From assembly GCF_003991905.1 (NCBI RefSeq), contig NZ_RSCL01000006.1, positions 225,733-289,732 of the forward strand: a stretch of DNA of 64,000 bases, given 5' to 3'. The notes under the pieces are model-generated. The model was given only the letters and a program-made list of their open reading frames with translations. It did not search any database and was not told the DNA's origin. This document shows, in pieces, positions 7,621 to 16,447 of the stretch. This DNA comes from Dulcicalothrix desertica PCC 7102. Its GTDB lineage: Bacteria; Cyanobacteriota; Cyanobacteriia; Cyanobacteriales; Nostocaceae. The translations under genes and the position numbers were made by a program. Position 1 is the first letter of the stretch. Each line of letters begins with the position of its first letter.

Positions 7621-8742
7621 GTGGTAGCAACACCCGAAAAGTTACAGCATACGCATGAGCATCTACCCAAAGAACAGCGATTAGCTGTATTACTTATGGG
7701 TTATGGAGAAGTTGAGAGCTACGAAGATTTTGCAAATTATAACGAACAAGCTTTAAATTTACTGACAGCGAAATTTGCCCCAGTCCCTACTTGGATTTAT
7801 CCACCTTTGGCTAAACTCTTAGCGATGTTTGACCTGCATGAGTGGGGACATCAGCACCATAATTTTATTTCACCTCATAACGCCATATTTGAACAGCAAC
7901 GTGCGGGTATAGAAAAGCACTTGCAATCTCATTGGGGTAGTGGCGTCCAAGTTTTTAAAGCGTTTAACTTTTGCGCTCCTTTCTTACCCAATCAAGTTTT
8001 AGCCGAAATCAAAAGTCAAGGATTTGACAAAATTCTCATTTACCCTTTACTGGTAGTTGATTCAATTTTTACCAGTGGTATTGCTATTGAACAAGTTAAC
8101 AAAGCTTTAGCTGAACTTACAGATACCCAAGAAGAACATTGGGTAAAAGGTTTGCGGTATATTCCTTCGTTTTATAACGAACCTGAATATATTGATTTAA
8201 TGGCGCGTTTAGTTGAAGATAAAATTCACTCCGATTTAAGTACAGCTTACTTACCTTCAGAAATTGGCATTGTGTTGATGAACCACGGTTGTCCTCATAA
8301 AGCCAAAGGTTTTACTTCTGGAATTACCGAAAGCCAAATACTGTACGATTTAGTTCGCGATAAGTTAATCAACCGTTACCCACTAATATCTGTTGGTTGG
8401 CTCAATCACGATACACCTTTGATTGATTGGACACAACCTAGTGCTGACCAAGCTGCTAAAAACTTGATTCAACTTGGCGCCAAAGCTATAGTATTTATGC
8501 CTATCGGGTTTGCAACCGAAAACCATGAAACATTATTAGACGTTCACCATATCATCCACGCATTGGAGAAAAAACATAAGGGTGTAAATTATATCCAAAT
8601 GCCTTGTGTAAATGATAATGATGACTTCTTAGCAATGGTCGCACATTGGGCAGATAAAAATATTGGTGAGTTACTAGCAACCGAAGCTGTAAGTGTAAAC
8701 CCTCAACTAGCAGCACATCACCATCACCATCACCATCATTAA
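7621..8742 (+). CDS. Ferrochelatase-superfamily protein with C-terminal octahistidine tail
   Basis: A 373-residue protein resembling two-domain ferrochelatases (PF00762): LAVLLMGYGEVESYEDFANY near the N-terminus, ILIYPLLVVDSIFTSGIAIEQ in the middle, and NHGCPHKAKGFTSGITESQI plus GAKAIVFMPIGFATENHETL in the second half. In classical ferrochelatase, conserved His and Glu residues in such segments bind the metal; here NHG and FATENHETL are plausible counterparts. The C-terminus ends AAHHHHHHHH, eight consecutive His, and ECH residues occur elsewhere (HQHHNF). This suggests a metal-handling chelatase paralogue acting on a tetrapyrrole, not necessarily iron into protoporphyrin. The start is GTG preceded by gagga. 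It stands alone, and the spacer downstream has repeats. Confidence 0.7.
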   Translation: MVATPEKLQHTHEHLPKEQRLAVLLMGYGEVESYEDFANYNEQALNLLTAKFAPVPTWIYPPLAKLLAMFDLHEWGHQHHNFISPHNAIFEQQRAGIEKHLQSHWGSGVQVFKAFNFCAPFLPNQVLAEIKSQGFDKILIYPLLVVDSIFTSGIAIEQVNKALAELTDTQEEHWVKGLRYIPSFYNEPEYIDLMARLVEDKIHSDLSTAYLPSEIGIVLMNHGCPHKAKGFTSGITESQILYDLVRDKLINRYPLISVGWLNHDTPLIDWTQPSADQAAKNLIQLGAKAIVFMPIGFATENHETLLDVHHIIHALEKKHKGVNYIQMPCVNDNDDFLAMVAHWADKNIGELLATEAVSVNPQLAAHHHHHHHH

Positions 8743-8989
8743 TTCTCAAATTGTAGAATTGTAGAATTGTAGAATTGTGGCACAAGCATCCTTGCCTGTG
8801 AATTGGGTTAAGTCTATTGATAAAAAACCCCTCTCCAAACCTCTCCCCTGCAAGGGGAGAGGCTTTATATTGTAATTTCACTAGCACTCGATAATTTCAC
8901 ATGGCATCAGTTCCCTAAGTGCCTTAAAATTTATCACATCATCCATGTAAATAGAAAAGTACTAGGTATTAATTATTTCACGCAACTTA
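8743..8989. repeat. Spacer with tandem octamers and a strong hairpin
   Basis: Bases 8750-8778 hold four copies of attgtaga. Then gcatccttgcctgtg (about 8786) is a partial copy of the gggcaaggatgccc family. At 8840-8862 cctctcccct-gca-aggggagagg forms a 10-bp perfect stem in a longer ctctccaaacctctcccctg repeat. The hairpin could terminate transcription of the upstream chelatase-like gene. No gene is seen. Confidence 0.6.
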
Positions 8990-9180
8990 CAACGAAACAC
9001 TACCAGTCATTACCTGTTCCCCAATTTTCTAAAGGAATTGCTTGCGTAACTTTACCAGTAGAGTCTGGTGTAAATCGAGTACAATCAACCTTTGCCCATC
9101 AACATATGCCCACATTCGATACACCTTACCTTGAGGTAAAGGGGTAAATTTTGTAATGCGCGTGGGTGACTTATGACGGC
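8990..9180 (-). pseudogene. Remnant of an anti-sigma-factor-like C-terminus, frameshifted
   Basis: On the minus strand one frame reads FTPLPQGKVYRMWAYVDGQ and, after a one-base shift, the next frame reads VDCTRFTPDSTGKVTQAIPL ENWGTGNDW before a stop. Together these resemble the C-terminal beta domain of RskA-type anti-sigma factors (LPxGKxYRxWAxVDGQ...FTPDxxGKV). The N-terminal half, with the sigma-binding and membrane segments, is absent. I infer a decayed gene with at least one frameshift (around 9090) and 5' loss. No adjacent sigma factor gene was recognised. Confidence 0.5.
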
Positions 9181-9219
9181 GCCGTAAGCTAGTGTTATAT
9201 AATTAATAAAAAAAATTCT

Positions 9220-10113
9220 ATGTCAGATAATCAAGATAAACGGGTGCTATCACCAATCATCAAGCCTAAAAAGGATATAGAAGTTATCCCCCCTAGTACA
9301 CCCACAGAAAAAGATTCTGACAAACCTGGTTCAGAATTATTATTTACAGCAGTAGGTATAATTTCAGGTGTAGTGGAGTTCATAGAAGATACAAGGTCTG
9401 CCACCGTCACACTTAGTGGTAATAAATACCCATTATTCTACATACCCAATAATAAAGGTTCAGTAGCTTTTGATGCCCTAAGAAAGCATATAGCTAATAC
9501 TGGAAATAATAATTATCGTTTAATAGTTTATCCCAAAATAATTCACTTCCCAGGACGAGATAAACCCCATCAAATAGGATTCCAGCTTGTAGCATTTGAC
9601 TCTGGAAATAATGAAGGGATGTATGGAGAACTAAAAGACCTTCAATTTAAATTAAGTGGTATATGGCAATTTATCCCTGTGTGCCAGACTCCTTGTATTT
9701 CTGTTTTCAAAAACTTCACAGAGCAAAGATTAGAATATATAAAAAAATCAGATGTTAGTAAACGGGTTAAGTTCATGAAAGCAAGTCATATTCCTTTATT
9801 TTGGAAGGATGCACTTGTACCACCATTTAGATTTAATCCCAAGGCGCCAAAAGAAGAGCAGGGACGACCATACTTTGTTTCTATAATAGCTAAGTTCCTT
9901 CCTTACAAAAATGCATTTGGCTTCGAGTCACTTGCTCAAATGCCATTACTTGAGGCGCCGAAGTTTCTTAAAGCTAGTAAGAAAATGAAAGCTGAAGCAC
10001 TCTCACTGCGTAAAGCGGAAGCGGCGCCGTACTCTGAAGCAACGAAAGAAAATACCCAAGAAGGCAGTAAGTTTGCTATGCCTATTAAACGCAACAAGAC
10101 GGATTGTAATTGA
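9220..10113 (+). CDS. Conserved cyanobacterial-type protein of unknown function
   Basis: A 297-residue soluble protein. An N-terminal disordered, Lys/Pro-rich stretch (about residues 1-38) is followed by a compact beta-rich middle (FTAVGIISGVVEFIEDTRSA...YRLIVYPKIIHFPG, residues 40-115) that could be an OB-like barrel. A C-terminal charged tail is rich in Ala/Lys/Glu (residues 245-297). I see no catalytic motif, signal peptide or membrane segment and do not recognise the family. It is flanked by gene remnants on both sides. The frame and codon use support a real gene. Confidence 0.55.
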   Translation: MSDNQDKRVLSPIIKPKKDIEVIPPSTPTEKDSDKPGSELLFTAVGIISGVVEFIEDTRSATVTLSGNKYPLFYIPNNKGSVAFDALRKHIANTGNNNYRLIVYPKIIHFPGRDKPHQIGFQLVAFDSGNNEGMYGELKDLQFKLSGIWQFIPVCQTPCISVFKNFTEQRLEYIKKSDVSKRVKFMKASHIPLFWKDALVPPFRFNPKAPKEEQGRPYFVSIIAKFLPYKNAFGFESLAQMPLLEAPKFLKASKKMKAEALSLRKAEAAPYSEATKENTQEGSKFAMPIKRNKTDCN

Positions 10114-10256
10114 AGGTGGTGTTGGGGAGGCGCCTGTCATTTTAAATTGTTAATGGTGCGCTCCGGCTATTAGATTGTGATGTTATTTGAGGGTTTATCA
10201 TGGCATCACAACACCACAGTATAAATATTAAAGTAGTTAAGCTCGGCGCCGTCAGC
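10114..10256. repeat. Interspersed repeat ggtgcgt...catcacaacacc
   Basis: Bases about 10150-10218 (aatggtgcgctccggctatt through gatgttatttgagggtttat to gcatcacaacaccac) match a second copy near 45751-45812 (ttggtgcgtgatcctatta... gcatcacagcacc). The two ends, ggtgcg and the trp-like caccac/caccct, are roughly complementary. The spacer has no gene. Confidence 0.55.
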
Positions 10257-10500
10257 CTAGGTGTTACCTAATTCTATGTATCGGTTATATAGATACATAG
10301 AATTATGGCTTGAGGATTTGTGACTGTGGAATAAATTCTCGATATTACGCTCTGACAACGCACGCAAATAAGGCAAGTCTTCAAAAAGCGTAATTGCAGC
10401 AGCGAAGTGTAAAAGTACTTTCATCAATGGCTTTATCCACCACTGTAAGTCCCCATAAATATCAATAAAGAAGTAATGCTCGTTTTGTGTAATTTCAAAG
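10257..10500 (-). pseudogene. 3' gene fragment interrupted by a repeat
   Basis: An open minus-strand frame without a start reads EITQNEHYFFIDIYGDLQWW followed by IKPLMKVLLHFAAAITLFED LPYLRALSERNIENLF, then a tail that stops at 10257. The composition looks like a real protein C-terminus. I do not recognise the family. Upstream the frame hits a TAG inside the GAAACCGGGTTTC-type repeat that begins at about 10499, so the repeat appears to have replaced the 5' part. The end of the frame runs through a 13-bp inverted repeat (10270-10304). Confidence 0.4.
10270..10304. repeat. Perfect 13-bp inverted repeat
   Basis: aattctatgtatc and gatacatagaatt are perfect complements separated by nine bases. It could be an operator, a terminator-like hairpin without a T-run, or part of a small inserted element. 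It sits at the end of the minus-strand gene fragment. Confidence 0.6.
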
Positions 10501-10562
10501 AAACCGGGTTTCTACGCAAATTCCGTCTTTATTACAATATTAATCAAGAAACCCGGTTTCTA
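10499..10562. repeat. Palindromic repeat, GAAACC(C/T)GGTTTC family, copy 1
   Basis: Two gaaac-c/c-gggtttct palindromes flank a core with ttacaat. The same layout (agaaaccNggtttct - about 35 bases with tgtaat or ttacaNt - agaaaccNggtttct) recurs at 28066, 38054, 47563 and 54180. Confidence 0.8.
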
Positions 10563-11058
10563 AGATTATGCACAAACTACTATTTGACTATTGGATGATT
10601 AATGTACTTAGCTGCATTAAGTATAAAATAGTCTGCGCTGCTTTTATACATGAGTGAGGGGACATTACCCTGCCATGACTTGAGAGAAAGATAATTATTA
10701 TTGCTTCATAGACCTGTGAAAGGAGTGAAACTTTAAAGAAAGTGCTGTTTTTTACCCAGCATAGATATTTATAGTGGAGGATGTAAGAATACGCTGACTA
10801 AAATATATTTGTACTTAACTTACTTCTATGCTGTAAGCCCATGAATGTTGTTGTTAATACATTACCCAGAGTTATGAGGGCAGGTGTTTTATATACAACA
10901 TTAAAAACGTTGTATTGCATACGATAGTAAAACTAACATGAGGTAAACTAGTGATTTCTAACTAAAACGTTTTCTGGCTGCATAGCAATATAGTCATATC
11001 TATTTGTTCGTTTTATCTGTTTAGACTGCATGTAAATCCTACACACATACATCTACTA
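10563..11058. other. Spacer upstream of the TPR gene
   Basis: About 500 bases without a recognisable gene, remnant or strong hairpin. It presumably contains the promoter of the TPR protein, but no convincing -35/-10 pair stands out. The cluster gaaaggagtgaaac (about 10718) has an SD-like core with no reading frame of any length after it. Confidence 0.4.
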
Positions 11059-12387
11059 ATGACTCAAGATTCTCAACCGAAACTTTTAAACATGGTCGAA
11101 ATGCCTACTAACTGGCAGTTTCAAGACGACAACGCGCGAATACACTGCTTGAGTCAATTCGCTGCTGCCCATGAAAGTTCATTTGAGTTTGCCGAAGCAC
11201 TGAAGTACCATCAGCACATCTTAGAAATTGCTGTACAACTAGACGATAAAAGTCAGCAAGAAGTTTCTTTATACAACACAGCAAATTGCTTTCGTCAGTT
11301 AAGTAAGTTTAATGAGTCAATTAATTATTTTTCACGTTTGATACAAATAACACGTGAGACGGGAAATCGCTTACTCCAAATTGCAGGATTTTGGGGAGAA
11401 GGTACAAGCTACCAAAACCTGGGTCAGTATCAAAAAGCAATTGAGTGCTTCCGACTTCAGCTAACTATTGCTTGCGAAATGAATGAACGCAACTGGGAAA
11501 AAAGCGCGCTTTCGTCTCTAGCTAATGCTTATCAGTTTTTGGGAGATTTTCACAAGTCTTTAGAATATGAGCAAAAAGCACTTTCTATCGCACGTCAGCT
11601 AAAAGACACTAAGGGTATTGGTGATTCACTCGTTAACCTTGGTAGTGTTTACCTCCAACTGCGTGCTTGGGAAATGGCCATCGGTTTTTGCTCTGAAGCA
11701 TATGCTATCGCTCACGAGAATGATAATAAAGATTTAATGATGGTTAGTCTTCATAGTTTGGGACAAGCTTATAAAGGGCAAAACTTATATGTGAAGGCTT
11801 CATATTTTTTAATAAAAGCACTATCCATTTCTTGCTCGATTGGTGAAAAACGTGTCAAAAGCGCCATTTTACAGGCATTAAGCGATGTTTGCAGTCAAAC
11901 TAGTCAGTTTAAGCAAGCAATTCAATACAATTTAGAATCTTTAGATATTAGTCGTGAAATTGGCAATCGATATGGTGAGGCTGCTGCTTTATCTCGAATT
12001 GCCATTACATACCAAAATCTGGGTAATACAAATAAAGCTTTAACTTTTTATCAACAGTCGCTTTCTATTTTAGAGGAAATCGGCGCCAAGCAAAGTCAAC
12101 AGCAATTATTTTTTAATATTGGTACTATATATTACCGCGAACGCATGTACGCAAAAGCTATAGGTTTTTTACGCACTGCGTCAATTCTTGCCCAGGAACT
12201 CAAAATTAATGCAGAAAGGGCCAAAGTTGAGTTTGTACTTGGCGCCGTTTTCCAAAAACTGCGTCAACATCGTGATGCAATTCATCACTACCGTCAAGCA
12301 TACCAAATTTATAAAGACTTAGGCGACGAAACACAAGCCGAACATATTTTACAAACTATGTACAAATTAGGCGCCGAATCTGCTTAA
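11059..12387 (+). CDS. Tetratricopeptide-repeat protein
   Basis: A 442-residue protein made almost entirely of about ten 40-residue TPR units (TPR_12/Rapsyn-LGN type). Typical repeat cores are ALSSLANAYQFLGDFHKSLE YEQKAL, DSLVNLGSVYLQLRAWEMAI and AALSRIAITYQNLGNTNKAL TFYQQSL. No signal peptide, membrane segment or catalytic domain is seen. TPR arrays act as protein-binding scaffolds, often next to signalling proteins. The next gene, a Ser/Thr kinase with an FHA domain, is 618 bases downstream, too far for a clear operon. The partner is unknown. Confidence 0.85.
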   Translation: MTQDSQPKLLNMVEMPTNWQFQDDNARIHCLSQFAAAHESSFEFAEALKYHQHILEIAVQLDDKSQQEVSLYNTANCFRQLSKFNESINYFSRLIQITRETGNRLLQIAGFWGEGTSYQNLGQYQKAIECFRLQLTIACEMNERNWEKSALSSLANAYQFLGDFHKSLEYEQKALSIARQLKDTKGIGDSLVNLGSVYLQLRAWEMAIGFCSEAYAIAHENDNKDLMMVSLHSLGQAYKGQNLYVKASYFLIKALSISCSIGEKRVKSAILQALSDVCSQTSQFKQAIQYNLESLDISREIGNRYGEAAALSRIAITYQNLGNTNKALTFYQQSLSILEEIGAKQSQQQLFFNIGTIYYRERMYAKAIGFLRTASILAQELKINAERAKVEFVLGAVFQKLRQHRDAIHHYRQAYQIYKDLGDETQAEHILQTMYKLGAESA

Positions 12388-13005
12388 CTTACATGTTCGT
12401 AACATATTATTAAACTTTTAGCTTTATTTGGGTGTATTTATTACTGTATTCTCATAAACGATTAGAAAAATGTGAGACGGATACTAGTGCGTTGCCCCGT
12501 CAGTCGTTTTTGGTAATTAGTAGAACTTATGAAGTACTGAATTTTACAGTTATTTGTAGGCGAATATTTTATTTTTATACAAATAATACTTTTAAATTTT
12601 AATGTATGCTGCTACAGTTTTAAGCATGTTTCATTAATGTAGTAGGTGATACGATTTTTATGACTCATATAAAATTTTGTAAAAGCTGCCAAACTGGCAA
12701 CAGTGGATGGTCAGATTTGTTATTGATTGACTAACCAGGCAATTTTATTAATGTATCTACTATTAATGTATCTACGCACGCAATTTACTCTTGTGAGATG
12801 CGACCTCAAAACACGCACCACAGAACGCCTGTTAATTAATGAAATTGAGCCGTCATCTTAAAATTCACGATTAAATTTGCACAAACGTTGTTCTGATACG
12901 GCGCCTTAAAATTAAAAGGGCAGTCAGGAACGCAAAAAGTAGGTTTATAATGAATTGACGGTTTATTAACTACAGTAATATTTACGATAGTCACGCTACT
13001 TACAC
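12388..13005. other. Spacer between TPR and kinase genes
   Basis: About 618 bases with no recognisable gene. It holds a direct repeat attaatgtatctac (twice, about 12748-12776), a small palindrome gccaaactggc (about 12689) and a GGCGCC at about 12900. Nothing else can be supported. Confidence 0.4.
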
Positions 13006-14787
13006 ATGATAGGTCAGTTACTCGCAGGGCATTACAGGGTTATTAAAGTGTTGGGTGAGGGAGGATTTGGACAGACCTATATTGTTGAGGATATTCACCT
13101 ACCCGGTCATCCGCAGTGTGTCCTCAAGCATCTCAAACCTTCATGTACCGACCCCCAAGTTTTAGAAACATCGAGGAAATTATTTCAACGTGAAGCTTCT
13201 TGTCTTCAGCATCTGGGAACTTTTGACCAAATACCTCGATTGTTAGCTTTTTTTGAAGAGAATCAAGAATTTTACCTAATTCTTGAGTTAATTATTGGCC
13301 ACACTCTTAGTCATGAATTAATTCCTGGGGTCATGTGGACTGAGGGGCAAGTATTGTCTATGCTTCTTGAACTATTAAATATTCTTGAAGTAGTCCATTC
13401 GCAAGGTGTGATACATCGTGATATCAAGCCTGATAATATTATTCGTCGTGCATCAGATCAAAAATTAGTTTTGATTGATTTTGGCGCCATTAAGCAAATA
13501 CGTTCGACAGCAGTGGCATCGCATCAGCAGCGAGTAACTATAACTGTAGGGACTCCTGGCTATATGCCTTCCGAGCAAATTCGACGTTTACCGCGTCCTA
13601 GTAGTGATATTTATGCTTTAGGAATGATGGGGATTCAAGCATTAACAGGAGTTAATCCCCGGTCTTTACAAGACGACCCAAACACAGGGGAAACTTTATG
13701 GCAACATTTAGTCCCTGTCACACCTGGTTTAGCTGCGGTATTAGACAAAATGACTCGCTATCACTTCAAAGACCGTTACCAAACGGTACAAGAAGTAAAA
13801 TATGCACTTCAAGAGTTACGAAATCTCGTTGAGGCGCCAACTGTTACAATAAAGGCGCCTTCTCCCACACCACAAACTCATGATTTGCATGAGTTAACGC
13901 TCTCGTGGTATGAAAATGGAGAACTAAAAAGTTGTACGATTGAAGAAAATCGCGAAAGCAAAAATCAAGGTCGAATTCGGATTGGACGCGACCCCCAATT
14001 GTGTGATGTCGTTATACCCGATGTTTCTGTATCTGGGTTGCACGCTGAAATATTTTTCAACACAGTAAAGCAAAAATTTTACCTGCGAAACTTACGCCAG
14101 CAAAATCCCCCAATTGTCGATGGCAACTTGCTATTAGCAGGCGAAATGCCATTAGCGAATAAAAGTAACATCCGTTTAGGTAGACAACAATTGAAGGTAA
14201 GCGCGATTACAGTCAAGCAAGTCCTAAACGAAGAACCAGTTAGACCTTCAAATGTAGATATTTCACAAATAACACAAACAACACAAACAACTAATAATGT
14301 TATTTCTCATACACCAGAAATATCGAGTCAACCAGTATCAGAACCCATAACCAAAACAGCACCACCGCAAAAACTTGTTTACTCGCACCGCAGTGGTAAG
14401 GACGCATCTACAAGAGCAGTTATTTCAGCACCAAAGCGAAAACCTTTAATATTAGGAATGAGTATGGCTGCTGCTATTAGTACAGTTGGTGGTTTCGTTT
14501 GTCTTCAAACAGGTAGTGCAGGCAAAAATTATTCTGAGCAGAGTTTTATTTCACAGCAACCAAAGCTCTGTAGGGTCATTACTCCTACAGGAGGTAATTA
14601 TGCTGCCAAACTTCGTCCCGAACCGCAAACCGAAGTTGGCGCCATCAAGCAATTAAATCCTGGCGAAAAAGTCTTATTTATGAAGGTAAAAGGCGATTTC
14701 GTTCAAGTTAGATTAGCTGATGGTACTCAAGGGTGGGTATTTATCGACCAAATGCAGCGCTGCGACACATTACATGGTAAAAGTTGA
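13006..14787 (+). CDS. Ser/Thr protein kinase with FHA and SH3b domains
   Basis: A 593-residue PknB-type kinase. The kinase domain (about 8-270) has the glycine loop VLGEGGFGQTY, catalytic VIHRDIKPDN, metal-binding LIDFGAIKQI and GTPGYMPSEQ. A forkhead-associated phosphothreonine-binding domain follows (about 310-395: RIRIGRDPQLCDVVIP DVSVSGLHAEI). Then come a Thr/Pro-rich linker, one transmembrane helix (about 484-505) and a C-terminal SH3b domain (about 520-588: YAAKLRPEPQTEVGAIKQLN...GWVFIDQM). The topology suggests a cytoplasmic kinase with a periplasmic, possibly peptidoglycan-sensing, SH3b domain. Next to it lies a PBP4-type peptidase gene (repeat-containing spacer), which fits envelope signalling but does not prove it. 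Confidence 0.92.
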   Translation: MIGQLLAGHYRVIKVLGEGGFGQTYIVEDIHLPGHPQCVLKHLKPSCTDPQVLETSRKLFQREASCLQHLGTFDQIPRLLAFFEENQEFYLILELIIGHTLSHELIPGVMWTEGQVLSMLLELLNILEVVHSQGVIHRDIKPDNIIRRASDQKLVLIDFGAIKQIRSTAVASHQQRVTITVGTPGYMPSEQIRRLPRPSSDIYALGMMGIQALTGVNPRSLQDDPNTGETLWQHLVPVTPGLAAVLDKMTRYHFKDRYQTVQEVKYALQELRNLVEAPTVTIKAPSPTPQTHDLHELTLSWYENGELKSCTIEENRESKNQGRIRIGRDPQLCDVVIPDVSVSGLHAEIFFNTVKQKFYLRNLRQQNPPIVDGNLLLAGEMPLANKSNIRLGRQQLKVSAITVKQVLNEEPVRPSNVDISQITQTTQTTNNVISHTPEISSQPVSEPITKTAPPQKLVYSHRSGKDASTRAVISAPKRKPLILGMSMAAAISTVGGFVCLQTGSAGKNYSEQSFISQQPKLCRVITPTGGNYAAKLRPEPQTEVGAIKQLNPGEKVLFMKVKGDFVQVRLADGTQGWVFIDQMQRCDTLHGKS

Positions 14788-14792
14788 TACCC

Positions 14793-14820
14793 GTAGAGAC
14801 GCGATTAATCGCGTCTCTAC
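14793..14820. repeat. Perfect 28-base palindrome, GTAGAGACGCG family
   Basis: GTAGAGACGCGATT followed by its exact complement. It sits just after the kinase stop codon and may act as a terminator hairpin. Family members occur at 18842-18869, 29261-29284, 31690-31716 and 33490-33617, always within about 130 bases of gene ends. Confidence 0.85.
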
Positions 14821-14981
14821 AATTAATCGTGTCTCCACAATAAAAAAACAATTTTTTGAAATATTTTTTTGAAATGTTATTCGTTTACAGAGTATGATTT
14901 TTCCTTGACTGCAAAGTTAATTAGAGTGTTTCGTTGACTTTGCGATTTCAAATATTGCCAGAGTCCACCAACTCAGTAATC

Positions 14982-16319
14982 ATGCAAAAAATCCTTTGTT
15001 TTACTACAGCGCTGTCTTGTAGCCTACTCGCACTTGTAAGTGGATGTTCCTCTAACTCGGACTCGAATGCATCTTCAGCATTGAATGGTGTTGTCAATGC
15101 AGTGGCGCCAATAAAAAAGCCAATACCCTTAATAGTAGCACCAGAAAACCCTGACCCAGCGACAACTGCAAAAGTTGAGCAATATCTAAAATCCATAGCT
15201 CCACTGGGTTCCAATCAACAAACGCATGGAGTTTGGATGCAATCGGGTGATAAGCTTTTAGCAAATCATCAAGGAACCGTCCCAATTACCGCTGCTTCCA
15301 TATCTAAAGTAGCCACAACACTGGCAACATTAAAGACTTTTGGACCCGACCATGTATTTGTAACGCAAATTGGTACAAATGGAACAATTGAAAATGGTGT
15401 ATTAAAGGGTGACTTAATAGTTCAAGGGGGTCAAGACCCGTTTTTTGTTTGGGAAGAAGCTATTGGTGTGGGTAATACCCTTAACCAAATGGGTATTAAG
15501 CGAGTAACTGGTAATTTAGTACTTGTCGATAAGTTCTATATGAACTTTAGCCGTAGTTCAGATACAGTCGGCAGATTGTTTCAAACAGCTTTAAACAGTC
15601 GTCTTTGGAATCGTCAGGTTAACAATATATACGCAACGCTACCAGCAGGTACAGCAAAACCGCAAGTCATAATCAACGGTAAAGTCAAAACAGATGCAAC
15701 AGTACCTCCAAACTTCAAATTATTAGTACGTCATAACTCTTATCCCGTTGCTGAATTGCTCAAAAAAATGAACAATTATAGCAACAACGCAATGGCTGAC
15801 ATGTTTGCTGATGCAGTAGGAGGCGCCTCAGTAGTATCACAAAAAGCGTCAGAAGCAGCAGAAGTGCCACAAAACGAAATTTATCTTATCAACGGTTCCG
15901 GCTTAACCTACGAAAATAAAATATCACCCCGTGCAGCAGTAGGAATGTTTCGAGCCATAGAAAAACATCTTCAACAATACAACATGACAGTTGCCGATGT
16001 ATTTACAGTCACAGGACAAGATAAAGGAGTATTAGAACAGCGAAAAATTCCCAAATTCTCTGTAGTCAAATCAGGTAGTTTGGATACCGTCAGTGCGCTA
16101 GTTGGAGCATTACCCACACAAAACCAAGGCACAGTATGGTTTGCAATAATGAACAAAAGCGGAGACTTAGTTAAATACCGCAAAGAGCAAGACACATTTC
16201 TTACCAAAAAAACAACAGAATGGGGTGTAGCTACAGCCTCACCAACCGAACTTTTGCCAAGTCCCGCACGTCAAGCTAAAATATCCACCAGCGAAATAAT
16301 CACCGTCCAAAAACCATAA
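14982..16319 (+). CDS. dacB: D-alanyl-D-alanine carboxypeptidase/endopeptidase, PBP4 (S13) family lipoprotein
   Basis: A periplasmic enzyme trimming peptidoglycan peptides. From the ATG at 14982 the protein starts MQKILCFTTALSCSLLALVS followed by GCSSNSDS, a lipoprotein signal peptide with lipobox LVSGC; a TTG 48 bases upstream is a less likely start. The catalytic triad motifs are ASISKVATTLAT (SxxK), NNYSNNAMADMF (SxN) and VKSGSLDTVSALVG (KSG in place of the usual KTG). At about 445 residues it is in the S13 range, though the extra domain between SxxK and SxN is compact. The flanks carry palindromic repeats, so it is probably transcribed alone. Confidence 0.88.
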   Translation: MQKILCFTTALSCSLLALVSGCSSNSDSNASSALNGVVNAVAPIKKPIPLIVAPENPDPATTAKVEQYLKSIAPLGSNQQTHGVWMQSGDKLLANHQGTVPITAASISKVATTLATLKTFGPDHVFVTQIGTNGTIENGVLKGDLIVQGGQDPFFVWEEAIGVGNTLNQMGIKRVTGNLVLVDKFYMNFSRSSDTVGRLFQTALNSRLWNRQVNNIYATLPAGTAKPQVIINGKVKTDATVPPNFKLLVRHNSYPVAELLKKMNNYSNNAMADMFADAVGGASVVSQKASEAAEVPQNEIYLINGSGLTYENKISPRAAVGMFRAIEKHLQQYNMTVADVFTVTGQDKGVLEQRKIPKFSVVKSGSLDTVSALVGALPTQNQGTVWFAIMNKSGDLVKYRKEQDTFLTKKTTEWGVATASPTELLPSPARQAKISTSEIITVQKP

Positions 16320-16400
16320 TCTTGTAGCACAGGCATCCTTGCCTGTGCATTAATGTATTTTTTTACCACAGAGACACAGAGTACACAGAGAGGTCAATAA
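16320..16400. repeat. Two interspersed repeats
   Basis: cttgtagcacaggcatcctt gcctgtgc (16320-16349) belongs to the gggcaaggatgccc family and can form a hairpin at the end of the dacB-like gene. It is followed by ccacagagacacagagtaca (about 16367), an inverted copy of the ctctgtggta family. Confidence 0.65.
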
Positions 16401-16447
16401 CGTAAACCCATCCTAAAATATAAGTAAGAAATTTTTAGTTTTAGATT

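Noticed and set aside
8552-8887. Minus-strand 111-residue frame
   Set aside because: It is antisense to the ferrochelatase-like gene and to repeats downstream.
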